Below are positions 37,424-49,746 of a stretch of DNA of 64,000 bases, one piece after another. Made by a program: the position numbers and the translations under genes. Position 1 is the first letter of the stretch, and the number at the start of each line of letters is the position of its first letter. Below the pieces are notes generated by a model. The model was given only the letters and a program-made list of their open reading frames with translations. It did not search any database and was not told the DNA's origin. The DNA is from Viscum album. Its lineage: Eukaryota; Streptophyta; Magnoliopsida; Santalales; Viscaceae. The DNA is taken from positions 802,057,123 to 802,121,122 of the forward strand of contig OY728136.1 of NCBI GenBank assembly GCA_963277665.1, read 5' to 3'.

Positions 37424-40266
37424 TGTAACGCCCCGAACCCACATACCTAGAGCTAGTGAATTACTTTAATATATTGTTTTTATTAAAGGAAATAAAATCT
37501 GGATGGGATGATTAGATTATCAACTTGGAAAGACCAGATTTCATACTTTATAACCAATTTACATTTGGAATGATAGAAAATACAACATGATACATAATAA
37601 ACTAATATAAACTACCTCCTTGAAAACATATTTACAGCTATCTTCATCATAATCTGGGGAAATGAAACATAATAAGGGTGATCTCAAATGCTCAGTAAGG
37701 TTTTAATATAGTGGATACATGAATTAATAATAAGTGAATAATAATCAATTTGACACAACTAATATGGAATGATGAGTAAATTAAAACACATTCCATCAAC
37801 AAGATAAGAATAAAAATGTATCCATAGATTTTCTCAAAGTGAAAAAAACAATGATAGTAATAAGAGAATAATTAATAAAGATAATTTTTATTATTTGTAA
37901 TTCATGTATCTTTCATATCAACCGTTATACCATCTATATAGTTTAAGAATTTTTGTAGAAACAAGTCTGGTATTTGGAAACAACTCGAAGGGTTTGTCAT
38001 CAACTGATTTGTCTCATGAGAACAATGGATTCCTCTAAGGGCTATAGCATTCCTCTCTCATCACTAACATCCAAATAATTTTTTATACATATATATAATA
38101 TAATAAAAATATTCTTTTTTGTTATCCTTATTGAATAGAGGATACAAATTCATCCATATTTCCCCAGTTAAAATAACATTCAAAGTAAATACTGAATATG
38201 AACTGGTATATGGCATAAGGAACTAATCATATCCATGATACAAGAAAATTGATATTTTTCAAAATTATATTTCCAAAGGAAAAATTATCTCAAATGTTCT
38301 TTGGATACACCACATAACAATGATTAAGTGCGCAATACCAAATAAGTCTCCATGAAATAGAAATTGAGACAATATCCCTTACAACATTATAATCAATCGA
38401 ATCGTACAAAAAAATTAAAAACCAAAAAATGATTTATATAATTACATGAATATAAATAGAATCATGATATTATATATCAAATTTCAGTACATATGCACCA
38501 TATTAAAGAAATATTTGGCCAATAATGGAAATCTCTTGGAATTAAAAGTGAGACTAGAAAACCCTTGTCGTATGCCCGAATGCATTCTTCATTTGATCAT
38601 AATTACTTGAATAATAAAATTTATTTTCATTTTTTAATATTTCAATAACCTTTTATACATTTAATTTAATAATTTTAAACTTATTATTTTCATTCATTAC
38701 CCTTTTTATGGGTTTAAGAGGATCAATTTTATTGTTTTGGAAGCATTTTCTTCCTTAGTTTTCATGATAGGTTTACTTGTGATTATGAATGGAAGTTAGT
38801 TTGATATTTGGATAAAAATATATAATATTTAATATATATTTCTAGTGACATAAAAATGATATAAATTATCTTATAATGATTTTGGTTATAAGCCATGAAG
38901 ATGACTCATTAGATAAAGGTTACTGACAAATTCATGGATTAACTTGTCAATTTTTTGCATGATGAACTTGTTTTGTATTATTATTTTATATTATGAAAAT
39001 GTAATTATTATTTAAAATTAAGTAAGATAAAGTAAACGTATTATTATTTGGTTCAACCATCAGTAAGGTTTTATGACCATTATTTAATATAGTTTTTCTA
39101 ATTGAAAAATCATCTACCTTGAGCGTGATAATTAACACATCTCAAACAGTATATTCATTTACAGCATAAAATGAGGGAAAAGAAGAGGTTATGATGAAAT
39201 ATTACATTTGCGTAATATAATTCTATTTCATGTTTGGTACTGGAATTATCATATATATTTTATGGGGGGAGGATAGGAGAGATCAACAAAATAATAGAAA
39301 TTGTAAAAGATGTTAAACGAAAAAAGGAAGAGAGGTTCACCTCTTGAGTCCTCCTCCATGAGAACATCCTTAAGGAATTTATTTTTTCTGTAAGACCAGT
39401 AGGTCTTGGACGTGTGTGGAGGGATTGAGAAGTGTATTTGATAGAATTTAGTCTAGGCTAAAATCTTTAGTGGTGTGATAGGGTGAAGGGATGAAGGGTG
39501 GTTTATATAGTACAGGGGGGAGGGTTTTCATAATATTTTTATCATTATTTTATTCTTTCCCCTAAGATAAGAAATATTGATGATTAAATAACCATAAATA
39601 GTAATAGTTTCATCTGAGTTAGAACCAAGTGTGAATAATTTTGTAGGAAATCATCCATGACTCAATAAATCATGTATTTTTCATTTATCATAATTTATTA
39701 TATTTTATTATTCCACAAAAATTTAAGTATTTCCAAAAAATAAAGAAAACTCACCATAATTTTTTTTAACATTTAGAATCCAAAAATGAACTCAATCTTT
39801 AAAAAATAATTTTTAAATTTGAGAAATATATTTTTTTAATTAAAATCATCATTTAATCAATAAATGCCAATACTTAAAATACTCACAGTCATTTTTAAAG
39901 AACCTAGATTTCGCATACACTTTCATGGGTATGGTTACCATTCATAATATTTATATCACTACTCATAAGTGTATGTTACAATTCATAAGGGTTCATTACT
40001 ATTCATAAAGGTTGGTTACTATTCAACAAGAATTAGGTTGATTATATCAGACATCAAATATCACCCTGATAGAAATTATGTATGTCTGTTTTTAGAAATT
40101 CAAAACATAGAAGTGGAAAATGTAATTTTAATGGTTAGGATATGACTATATACTATATATAACCATGTTTTGTCTCACAGATACTTAGTTCTTCATGAAA
40201 TAAATTCTATATAATGAATTTTAATTATTTAAAATATAGATACCATAAAATTTATGGGATGTTATA
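37424..40266 (-). repeat. Element E 3' LTR
   Basis: 2843 bp on the plus-strand map, from TGTAACGCCCCG to GATGTTATA. Its first ~500 bp align with 45212-45714, for example ACATGATACATAATAAACT at 37584 and 45373, and GGGGAAATGAA at 37658 and 45444. On the minus strand a TATATAAACC box lies near 39500. At 39925-40035 there are four or five ~28-bp degenerate units containing GGTTACTATTCATAA. Confidence 0.8.
39925..40035. repeat. Short tandem units with ACTATTCATAA
   Basis: Units GGTTACCATTCATAA, TCACTACTCATAAG, GTTACAATTCATAAGG, CATTACTATTCATAAAGG and GGTTACTATTCAACAAG follow each other at ~20-30-bp spacing within the E LTR. Confidence 0.6.
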
Positions 40267-41480
40267 TTCTTCTGAACATCAGAAATTTCATTTTAGAAAT
40301 TTTTTGTGTATAAATCCTTTTAAAAAGATCTGGGTGGTTCTTCTTCCTAAAATTTTTAGGTTCCCACATTTCTATGCCCATTTTATGGTTTATCCAAAGA
40401 ACCATTACTAGTCTAGTATTCCAATTTCTCAATACTTTCTCTCTAGTGTCAAGAATCTCGATAGGCGCTTCATAGTGAGAAAAATTGGGTTCCTACCCAA
40501 TTTCTTCATAGTTAAGTACATGCATTGGGTCTAGCATGTATTTATTTAACAATTACTCCTAAAACATTTTATGATCTTTGGAAAGACTTGGTGGCATTTC
40601 TTAATTGTAAGCTACATTTCCAATTCATTCCTGAATTTTGAGTGGTCTGATGTACCTAAGGCTCAATATACATTTCTTAACGAACCATAAGACACCCTTA
40701 TTTGATGATATGTTTAGAAATACATGATCTACAACTTAAAACCCCAAATAAATTCTCTGGTTGTTATTATAACTCATTTTTATAATTTAGGCTTCTTTAA
40801 TATGGGCCTGAATTATCTATACCTTCATTGTTTCTCTTTGACCGGTTCAAGTCTTTTAAGTTTACTCTTGCAAACTTCATCCCCACAAGTTGGAGTTCGA
40901 CACCTCTTACCCTATAATGCTTCATATGAATCCATATTATATCTATAATGGAAAATATAGTGGTAGTAAAATTCCACCAATGGAATGTATTCATCCCACA
41001 GACCTTGAAATTCATGAGAGCATGATCCCATCATGTCTTCTAGTGTCTGAATAGTTCTTTTAGACTATCTGTCAGTTTGGGGGTGATAAGTAGTATTCAT
41101 ATAATGCCTAATATCCAAATCCCTCTTATAATAAATCCTGAATTTTGATGTAAATCAGGGATCTGGATCAGACACAATTGATAGTGGTTCACCATTAAGA
41201 CTTATAACTTCAATAATATAAAGTATTTCTAGGAGATCAAGTGGTGAATCCTCTCTTATAGAAAATAAATGTTTCGATTTTGTGACACGATCAACAATTA
41301 CCCATATTTCATCATTCATTCTACGTAACCTTGGTATTTCTATGAAAAAGTCTATTCTAATGTCATCCCACTTTCACATAAGAATAGGTAGACATTTCTT
41401 GACCCCTCTAGGATGTTTTCCCTCCTTCTTCACTTGATGAAAAACTAGACAACTTTAAATATTGTCATCAATATATCGCT
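40267..41480 (-). pseudogene. Element E integrase, broken
   Basis: Minus-strand translation in pieces gives a zinc-finger end CLVFHQVKKEGKHPRG (near 41430), KWDDIRIDFFIEIPRLRR and EIWVIVDRVTKSKH (near 41300-41390), then SDPDP.FTSKF (near 41150) and TTYHPQTDRQSKRTIQTLED (near 41050-41100). These are the HHCC end, the first and second catalytic Asp segments and the conserved post-catalytic motif of Gypsy integrases. Stops interrupt it and the third-Asp/Glu region is not intact. 40267-40700 is the decayed tail and polypurine region. Confidence 0.75.
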
Positions 41481-41945
41481 TCATTTATCCCACAAAAAAT
41501 TTTCGTTCAGATATCTATACATCTTGGTTATACAAGGGTATATAGAAAAATTTGACCTATGAGAATAATCTTATAGTTCCCCTTATAGATCAGGTACTGA
41601 TGGAAGACATAACCACTTCTTAAATTTTAGAACTCTATCATCACCCACGAAGTTTGCCAGTATTCCATAGTTTTAAGTATTAATTTTCTTTTTTATATTC
41701 TCATCCTTATATTGAGAGATATTTTTATTCTCTAGTAAATATTTAACAGTAATTATTTTAAAGAGTAATGATGTTTCTAATTCCTTAACAGTTCTCATAT
41801 CTAACTTTATTTGTTACATGAATATAGGATCTATCTCAACCCCCATTTGGGTTAGAAGTCCACGATCTTTCTTACATAGTGCAACTGGCACCTTATTTTA
41901 TTTTCATAGATGGATGTGTATTGAAGAATCATAATATTTGTGTAA

Positions 41946-42182
41946 TTATATCAACCTATTTTTCCTCGTGTTGAGTTCTTTTTGTGTAAAAATATATTTC
42001 AAAATTTTAGGTTCTGTATACATCTTATATTTTTCACCGTAGAGAGAATATATCCAATGTTTCAAAGAAAATATTATGAATCCAAGCTCAAGATCATGAC
42101 CTAGATACTTTTGTTCATTCATCTTGAACTCTCTGAATGCATAATCAATAACATTATCATTTTTCATAAGGACCTTATCCAT
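41946..42182 (-). pseudogene. Element E RNase H fragment
   Basis: A 78-codon open stretch with VIDYAFREFKMNEQKYLGHD, LELGFIIFSLKHW, then YIFTQKELNTRK. This matches the Gypsy RNase H core ('YASRQLK..E..Y..HDLEL', then 'FTQKDLN'). The interval 42183-42510 between it and RT is decayed but should hold the RT thumb and RNase H start. Confidence 0.8.
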
Positions 42183-42510
42183 TCCATTATTTGATGCATC
42201 ACTTTATTTCAAAAATCCATCATTCCTATATGGTAGACTCAAAATTGGGGCATTGACCAATATTATTTTCAATTCATCAAAGAATTATTTACATTAATGA
42301 ATCCATAAAAACAAAAAAAAAATTACTTGTGAGCTTCATTAGACGGTTAACCAATTGAGAAAATTTCTAAATCAAACCCCAATAGTAACATGTTAAACCA
42401 ATAAAATGATGTTCCTTGGTTATGTTCATTGGCATGGGGAATTCTTGGATTTCCTTTGTCTTTATAAGGACTACTATGATTCCATATTTAGAGACAATAT
42501 GTACAAGGAA

Positions 42511-43115
42511 TTAAATTGATTGATTCAAAAATTCACACTTTCTAAACTTCCCATATAATTCATTTCTTCTAAGTGTTTTCAAAATGACCTGGAAATGATT
42601 GTCATGGTCTTCATATATTTTTGAGTATAACATGATATCATAGAGATATACCACAACAATGTCATCATGATATTCTTTTAAACCCTTATACATTAGATCA
42701 ATGAAAATTGAGGGTGTGTTAGTCAGTCCCAAAGGCATTATAGTAAACTTGTAATGCCAATACCTGGTTCGAAATTCTATCATATTAATATCTTCCTTCC
42801 ACACACATAGCTCATGATATCTATATTTAAGGCCAATTAGTGAAATATATTGGGCCACAAGAAGTTGATCAAATAAATCATAACCATGTGGAAGATCATA
42901 GGTGTTCTTTATTGTAATAACATTGATCTCCCTATAGTCAATGCACAGACTCATAAATCCATCATTCTAATTAACATCGAGAATAGGGGCTCCCCATGGG
43001 GAAACACTATGGTGGATAAATCCTTTATCACTCAATGCCACTAGTTGTTTATTGAGTTTTTCTATTTTCACAGTGGCTATTCTTTTATGATTCATTGATA
43101 TTGGACTTTTACCAG
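42511..43115 (-). pseudogene. Element E reverse transcriptase, dead active site
   Basis: The longest preserved RT of the window. From 43100 downward: LNKQLVALSDKGFIHHSVSP, WGAPIL, one stop, then a 147-codon open stretch with LCIDYREIN, LPHGYDLFDQL, FRTRYWHYKFTIMPLGLTNT, then VVVYLYDIMLYS. The active-site motif should read Y/F-x-D-D; it reads Y-L-Y-D, so one catalytic Asp is lost. The frame is otherwise well kept, suggesting decay after a fairly recent loss of function, but I cannot date it. Confidence 0.85.
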
Positions 43116-44727
43116 GAATTAAATCAAAAGAGAACATAACTTCCTACTCTAAGGATGTCTAGGTATATCCTTAGGAAGCATATTAACATATTATTGCACA
43201 ATAGGTACGTATTCCATTTGATCATTCATTTCATCACCAATAGTTATTACATTCCCTTCATCCACAATAACTGAATTCATCATAGCTACTGGGGTTGGAT
43301 CTTGATAAGAATCAGCTGGTGAGGTTTCTCTTCTAAATATAAGTGACTCGACACCATTCTCAGAAAAAAAATCCATCTTCTTACAATAGGTATTCACATC
43401 ATAATGTGAAATACAAATCATACCAAGAATTATATAAAAATAAATCATGGGTATTATGATATGGTTAGAATGTAAATAAAGTTTATGTGTCATCATGGCT
43501 ACTTGTTGACACATCTGGGTTGCAATGATACATCCACAATGAGTTTTGACTAATAACTCATTTATTAATCAAATTGGACATGTATAATTTTCATTGAAAA
43601 CTGAGAATATATAAATGAATGTGATGATCAAGACTAAAATGAATAATTGGATATGTTTTAAGAAACAATAATTTACCTTATACAAAATTATTATGAACTC
43701 CAACCTCCACAGTTGTAATCGCATAAGCCTTATTTTTCTCTAATTTCCTTTTCTGAGGCATGTTTCATTGGCTCTATGGACACTCATATTAATATTTTTC
43801 AATATCTCTACAATTGTATCATTGAGAATCATCGACTTATTTCTTCCCCTTGGATTCATTAGACCGATGACCCTTTTCTCTACACTTATAGCATACTCCC
43901 ATGTATTTAAAGCATTTACTAGGATGATTCTATCCATAGTTATCATAAAATGGGAATTACTTTGTTCCCTTATTATTTAGTGGTGATTTAACTTTTCCAT
44001 TGTTATTAGACTACATCTTCTAATCTTGTTTTTCCATGAACAAATTTGATCTAGAAAATTACTACTCCATTTTGATGGCACTTAAAAATTTTCATCAGAT
44101 GAGGAAAATGATTGAGAATCCAGTGCCCTTCAAAGACATTAGTTAAGGACTTCAAATAAATTATCAATATTTTCTTTAGAATCATATATGTAATCTATAT
44201 CATACATTAATAATCTTGTGATAATAGCATCATACTCTACAACACTCTCTTCATCCCTTTAATTTAGGATAATTAATTTAATCTTCATTTTAGTTCATTT
44301 GTCACGAGAGAAATATTTGTCAAAGAATGTTTCGTTAAAATTAATCCATTCCTTATCTTCTATTTCTTCTTCCTCCAATATATTCTGAATCAAGGACCAC
44401 AATTCATCAACATCACCGTTTTGATAATATACTTTGAGCAAAACAATTTAATTTTCATTACATCTTAAATCCAAATACATCTTTTTAAGGGACAAGATCC
44501 ACTACTCAACTACAACTAGACTCTTAGTCCCACCAAAATATGGAGGGCTTCTATCACATTAAACAATCTAATATAAGTGAATAATGGTTATTCATTACAT
44601 CATTTGTATGTTTTCCCAATATGTTCTGGATCCGATCCACTCCCACACTAACTGTGTTGAATTACCTGGTGGTTAAATCCCTACATTGTCCATGTGTATT
44701 TATTCTCTTTCCTCAATTAGGCACCAT
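43116..44727 (-). pseudogene. Element E gag and protease region, broken
   Basis: A possible gag ATG is at 44727. 44270-44400 holds a capsid segment (EDKEWINFNETFFDKYFSRD) typical of the retrotransposon gag family. 43830-43950 holds a nucleocapsid region: a compact first knuckle with NHPSKC, then CYKCREKGHRSNES, a CX2CX4HX4C knuckle whose last Cys is Ser. Several stops and frame changes interrupt it. 43191-43514 should include the protease but no D-S/T-G motif was found. Confidence 0.65.
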
Positions 44728-45199
44728 CACTAAAAAATGAATTACACAAAATTTGGTCATAAATTAATAATTTATAACTAGAAAACACTTATCATAATTT
44801 GAAAATTTTGGCCAAGATAATCCCAAAATAATGAACTTGGTTTGAGTTTACTTTTAAATCTTTTATAATGATTTGTAATGAAAACGTGAATTTTCCTAAG
44901 ACTTTTCCCTTAGAGTGTCAATGCATGTGCATAAAAAGGCATATTTTCATGTACCAATATACCCTATATCAATCCTGAATCACCTTGTGCGTTTTTTTAC
45001 TCCTAAGGACATCTGTGTTCGAACAACGTCCACTTCTAGTATCCAGATAAGGATGTTTTTTCATAGAAGATCCACATAGTCTCTACTTTACCAAAATTCT
45101 ATAAAGTTACTCTATTATTATCCTCAATATCAATATTAGGGTTAGGTCCTCTAAACTATGTTTCCTAAATATAGTTTCCAAGGTTGCTGTTAAACTTTC
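44728..45199 (-). other. Element E leader
   Basis: About 470 bp between primer site and the likely gag start. No coding motif or RNA gene is seen. Confidence 0.5.
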
Positions 45200-45209
45200 T
45201 TCGATACCA
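45200..45209 (-). other. Element E primer binding site
   Basis: The plus strand reads TTCGATACCA, so the element strand reads TGGTATCGAA next to the LTR end TATTACA at 45212. This is an initiator-tRNA-Met type site with one change. Confidence 0.7.
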
Positions 45210-45211
45210 AT

Positions 45212-45714
45212 TATTACAGCCTGACCCTAAAAACCTAGATCTAGTTCATTACTTTACCATATTGGCATGATTACAAGAAATAAAATCCTTAAGGACCGAT
45301 TAAAATAGTAGTTTTTCAAGTAAAAATTACATACATGATACCCCAAGTCCATTTGGAAGGATACAAAATACCACATGATACATAATAAACTTTAATACAT
45401 TGCCTCTATGAATGCTTATTCATGTTTATCTTCTTCATAACCTGGGGAAATGAATCCCAATAAGGGTGAAATGAAATGATCTGTAAGGGTAACATATATT
45501 GAAATCATGCATCAATAATAAGTGATTAATGATAAATTAGAAATTTCTAATATGGCATGATGAATAAATGAAAACACTTTCCATAAATATGTTTAGAATA
45601 AAAAGTAATGAGTAGTTTTTTTTCATAATGAAAAACTCAGGGATAGTAATAACGGAATAATGAATAATAAGAATGCTTATTATTTTGATGTCAGGTATCT
45701 AGAACATGATCTAT
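45212..45714 (-). repeat. Element E 5' LTR, inner 0.5 kb
   Basis: It matches the first ~500 bp of 37424-40266 and then stops abruptly where element C begins (TATAGAGACCC at 45715). The remaining ~2.3 kb should lie beyond the far end of element C, past base 64000. Confidence 0.75.
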
Positions 45715-48700
45715 TATAGAGACCCAAAACATGACGTACATTAATATCACATTGCTTTTGCGAAATACTTAATACATAACAAAAACCAACACTCAAGGAT
45801 CGTAATAGTTGAGTGACTTTGGAAACTCAGAATATAATATTCTAATCATGGTAAATGGTCTTCAAAATCTCCCAAAAAGATCTACCCCTTTTGTTTTCTT
45901 GCCTAAAACCTTTATTTATATCCTAGGGAAAAGAAAACATATAAAGTGTGAGATCAAATTCTCATTAAGGGTAATCATGGAGAAAATAAAACAAACCATA
46001 TACATTTGAACATAATTACATGAATATAATGATTAAACATTAAAATATTGAGCAATGAAATAAAAAATTGCAGTACGTAAGGCATAGATCATAATGGAAC
46101 ATAAATCATGATAAAATAGCATCGGAATAAAACATGTAATTATAGAAAACCATTATGCACTTGATATTATTTCTATAGTATCCAAGCCGTAGCTTCCAAG
46201 ACGATCTTAGTGGACAAAGTCCCTTACTGAATCAAGTTCACTCTTCATTCTAGTCATCTATCACCGAACTGGATTAACATGCCTTTCCATCCATGTGTAT
46301 ATCATGAGATATAAATCTTTACCCAATGAATTTGAGGGAGATATAGGTCCCACCAATCTCATAATGAAATCATTCTTACTTGTGCCACAAAATAAACATA
46401 AATCCTTCGCCATAACCCAAAGAATAAAATGGGATTCATAAACATCATCCCATCATAATGTAATCCATATAAAACAAATGAATATTATTTCATAATAAAA
46501 ATAATCAAACCATGTATTTAATAGAGACATTATACTTGAAACATAATCATAAAAAATAATGTCATCTTAGATGAAAAATAATTTTGAGAAAACACTTGAA
46601 ATGAATTCTTGAAGAAAATATCCTTTCTTCTTTGAAATTAATTTCTTATCACAAAATTCCATTCAATTTTAAAATAAAAGGATTTTGTTGAAAATAATCA
46701 TGAAATATTATTGATTAATATTCATGAAAATTAGGCTATGAGACCGTAAAAATCCGTACATGTCGTATAAGTTAAAAAAACATTCTTCTTGTACTTTTTC
46801 AAGAAAAGTCAAAAAGTACCTCGTATGTTGAACAAAAGAAAGATTACTTAAATAACATGTAGTAAAAGTAAAAAATGGGTAAAAAGGATATTAAACATAC
46901 ATGAAACAATTTTTACAAAACAGGGACCTGGATGATAAATATAACCCCAGTAAATACTTACGAATAAACAATCTCGAATAAAAACAAGATTGGAAAAGTT
47001 ATCCCTTACCATATGTCTGATATGCTTCGTATATATCTGAACATCCATTATAATGATTTAAATAATGTCATTGAATTATTAAATAATCATATTCATTGGT
47101 ATGATATCATATAGGGTTCACTTATGACTTTATATTTCCTGTTCATTTATAAATCCTATGTTAAAGCAGCGTTTTGGGTAAAATCATTTCATTTATCGTA
47201 CGTGTTTCGATTTTTTTTCGTGATATTTTTAATCATATTCTTATTTAAATTATTCTATAATGTAAAACTTTATTTATATATATAATATATTCATTATATA
47301 AATATATATGATAGATCAATAAATGGAATGAAATACACCGTTCATGGAGACGGTAGGTCATACCTACGCGTGAACGCTGTTTTCGTTTCCTTATTGAATT
47401 GAATGGAATTAAGTAAATGAAACATATATGTACATAAATCCAGTATCACTATTATGTAATATCATTCATTATTATTTATTATATATATACTTTATAATCA
47501 TACTTTAATGGTTAATCATGGAAAATTATTCTCATCGCGTTCGTGGAGACGGTATTTCGTACCTACATATGTGGGGTGATTTCATTTTCCGAAGGATGGA
47601 TAGAAGGTGAAATGGGGTTGTTTCATATTTATAATATCATATTTTTATATTAGTGATATTTATTGTATTACATTACAATTAAACAACTAAATAAGAAGAA
47701 GTTGAATAGGAAAGAAACTTGAATGAATCGGTAGAAGAGATTACCTCTTCTTCAACGCACCTCCTTTAAGATTCCTCTTAAGAGACTTCAGTTGGTCTTT
47801 TGAGAAGACATGAACCAAGAGAATGATTTTAGGGATGTCAATAAGATAAATGGGCAGGGGTTTTCTGAGATTGAAGGCTCAAGGTGTTGTGAAGAGGAGA
47901 GGGAGCGAGTTCCCTTTTATATGGGAGGAGAGGGGCTCCTTTGGAAACCTCAAAGATATTAATTTATAATAAAATAAACCCGACTTAAAAACCTCCAAAA
48001 ATGACTCATATTCAATTATTATATGAGATAGGGTTGAAATCTCATCATCCAAATGTTGTAAATTTATTTTAAACCTTATCTTCTTGATTTATCCTTATTT
48101 TATTTATTTAATCTTATTTGTGGAAATAAGATTCTAAATTTTAAAATGTTATAAATAATTACATATGTGTTCTGAAATGTCCATAATTGGACAATTTATG
48201 ACAGTTTCGACCTTATAAATTTTAATTTTTAATTTTTAAATATTTTTGTGATTTTTAACCAATTTTATGTATTATTATTTTTATAAAATAACAATAGTCT
48301 CAATTTTCACACTATTCATTTATTTGAATTTAAATAAAATCCACAAAGAATATATGTTCTATCTAAATTATTTAATAGATTCTAAACATGTAAAATTCTT
48401 CTATAAAATTTGTGGAGAATATTAAATAGTTCATAAAATAATTATTTTAGTGTTTTTAAAACCATTTATTTGATATTTCAATCAATAAAATAATTTCAAC
48501 ATCACTATTGTGTCACATTTAATGATAATTATTTATTCCCTAAAAATTCTAAATAAAATCACATTATGTATATAATTTTATTAGATTTCCAGATACTATT
48601 CTTGTTCTATGTTTCATTAATCTTATAACTAAATTAAAAATATTATACTTATATGATTTAAGAGAGTGACATGTTGTCAATTTCATTGGTTTTAATAAAA

Positions 48701-49728
48701 ATTATATTCTTTTCGTGGTAAAAAGTCAACAGAAGGAATCTATTCATAACCGTAGGTGATATAGGTCTACTTTTAGGCATACAATAGAATTTTATCAGGT
48801 TTTAGGCTAATTTTACAATCTTATCTTTACCCTTAATTACCTGATTTACCTTTAACTGCAGTAAATAAAAATTACCGTAGTTACTATTCATAATATCAAT
48901 AAAATAAAAGTAACCAATTAACATATTTTGGATGCACTGAATTAAAATATGGAATCCATTTTTCAAAATTCAAAACACATAAGTTGCACTAATTAATTTA
49001 AAACTAATCCCATTGTTAAGAAAATAGGTTTTAGATGATAAAACATTGCCAAAGATTGAAATGTTTTTACCTATGAATTCAATGTAAAATTAATGGTAAT
49101 GACATAAAATATATTAAATGGTAAAAATATATTCTATTTATACTTTAAAACTATTCAATATTATAATTTAACTATATAAACTATTGCAATGAAAAAAGTG
49201 GTTTTTAATTAAAATATAACGTGTTTTTACTATTCATTAAAATATGAAAGTTATCAGAATAATATGAAAATTTTATCCAAGGTAAATTTTTATATCCTTA
49301 TTCCAAATATGAATTCTATTTTTTCAAATTGAACTTATAAGAATGTCAAAACTAGATTCAATGTGGGTGTTCCATCAAATGGCGGAAAAACTGCATTTTT
49401 AAAAAAAATACATATTTTACACAAAAAAATTATTTTGTTCTCATATCTTGTTCTAGATAATGTGTATGTTGATTAATAATGTTATTATATTCAAAATGTA
49501 TTTAATACTATTCATAATGGATAGTCCATAATAATATTATAACAATATATCATTGTTTAGTGAAACCCGGTATTGCGTACTTCACTCGCTATCGGGGAAA
49601 GTCGTGATTGCATATAATGAAAACCAAGTCAGGGATGCATGTAGTGCAAGATACCTTTGGTGTAGCGTACAACAAAATACATCAATGAAATTAAAAATAA
49701 TAATTCTCATAAAATATCAGGTTGTAAA
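45715..49728 (-). repeat. Element C 3' LTR
   Basis: 4014 bp on the plus map, TATAGAGACCC to GGTTGTAAA. The first 2.8 kb align with 61209-64000, including AACACTTAATACATAAC-like sequence near 45768 and 61259. A TATA box on the minus strand (TATAAAAGG, 47913-47921) and hairpin 47339-47376 sit inside. A second copy of the hairpin motif (GTTCGTGGAGACGGTATTTCG) lies near 47540. Confidence 0.9.
47913..47921 (-). promoter_or_regulatory. TATA box, element C 3' LTR
   Basis: TATAAAAGG on the minus strand, at the same relative place as in element D and flanked by the same C/T-rich tract on the element strand. In the 5' LTR of C the matching site near 63400 is mutated (CTTATCAAAGG). Confidence 0.55.
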
Positions 49729-49730
49729 AT

Positions 49731-49746
49731 TCTACCCCCCTTAAAA
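49731..49746 (-). other. Element C polypurine tract
   Basis: The plus strand reads TCTACCCCCCTTAAAA, followed by GAATTTCCACCTCGAAATTC. On the element's strand this is a GGGGGG-type purine tract beside the LTR. Confidence 0.85.
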
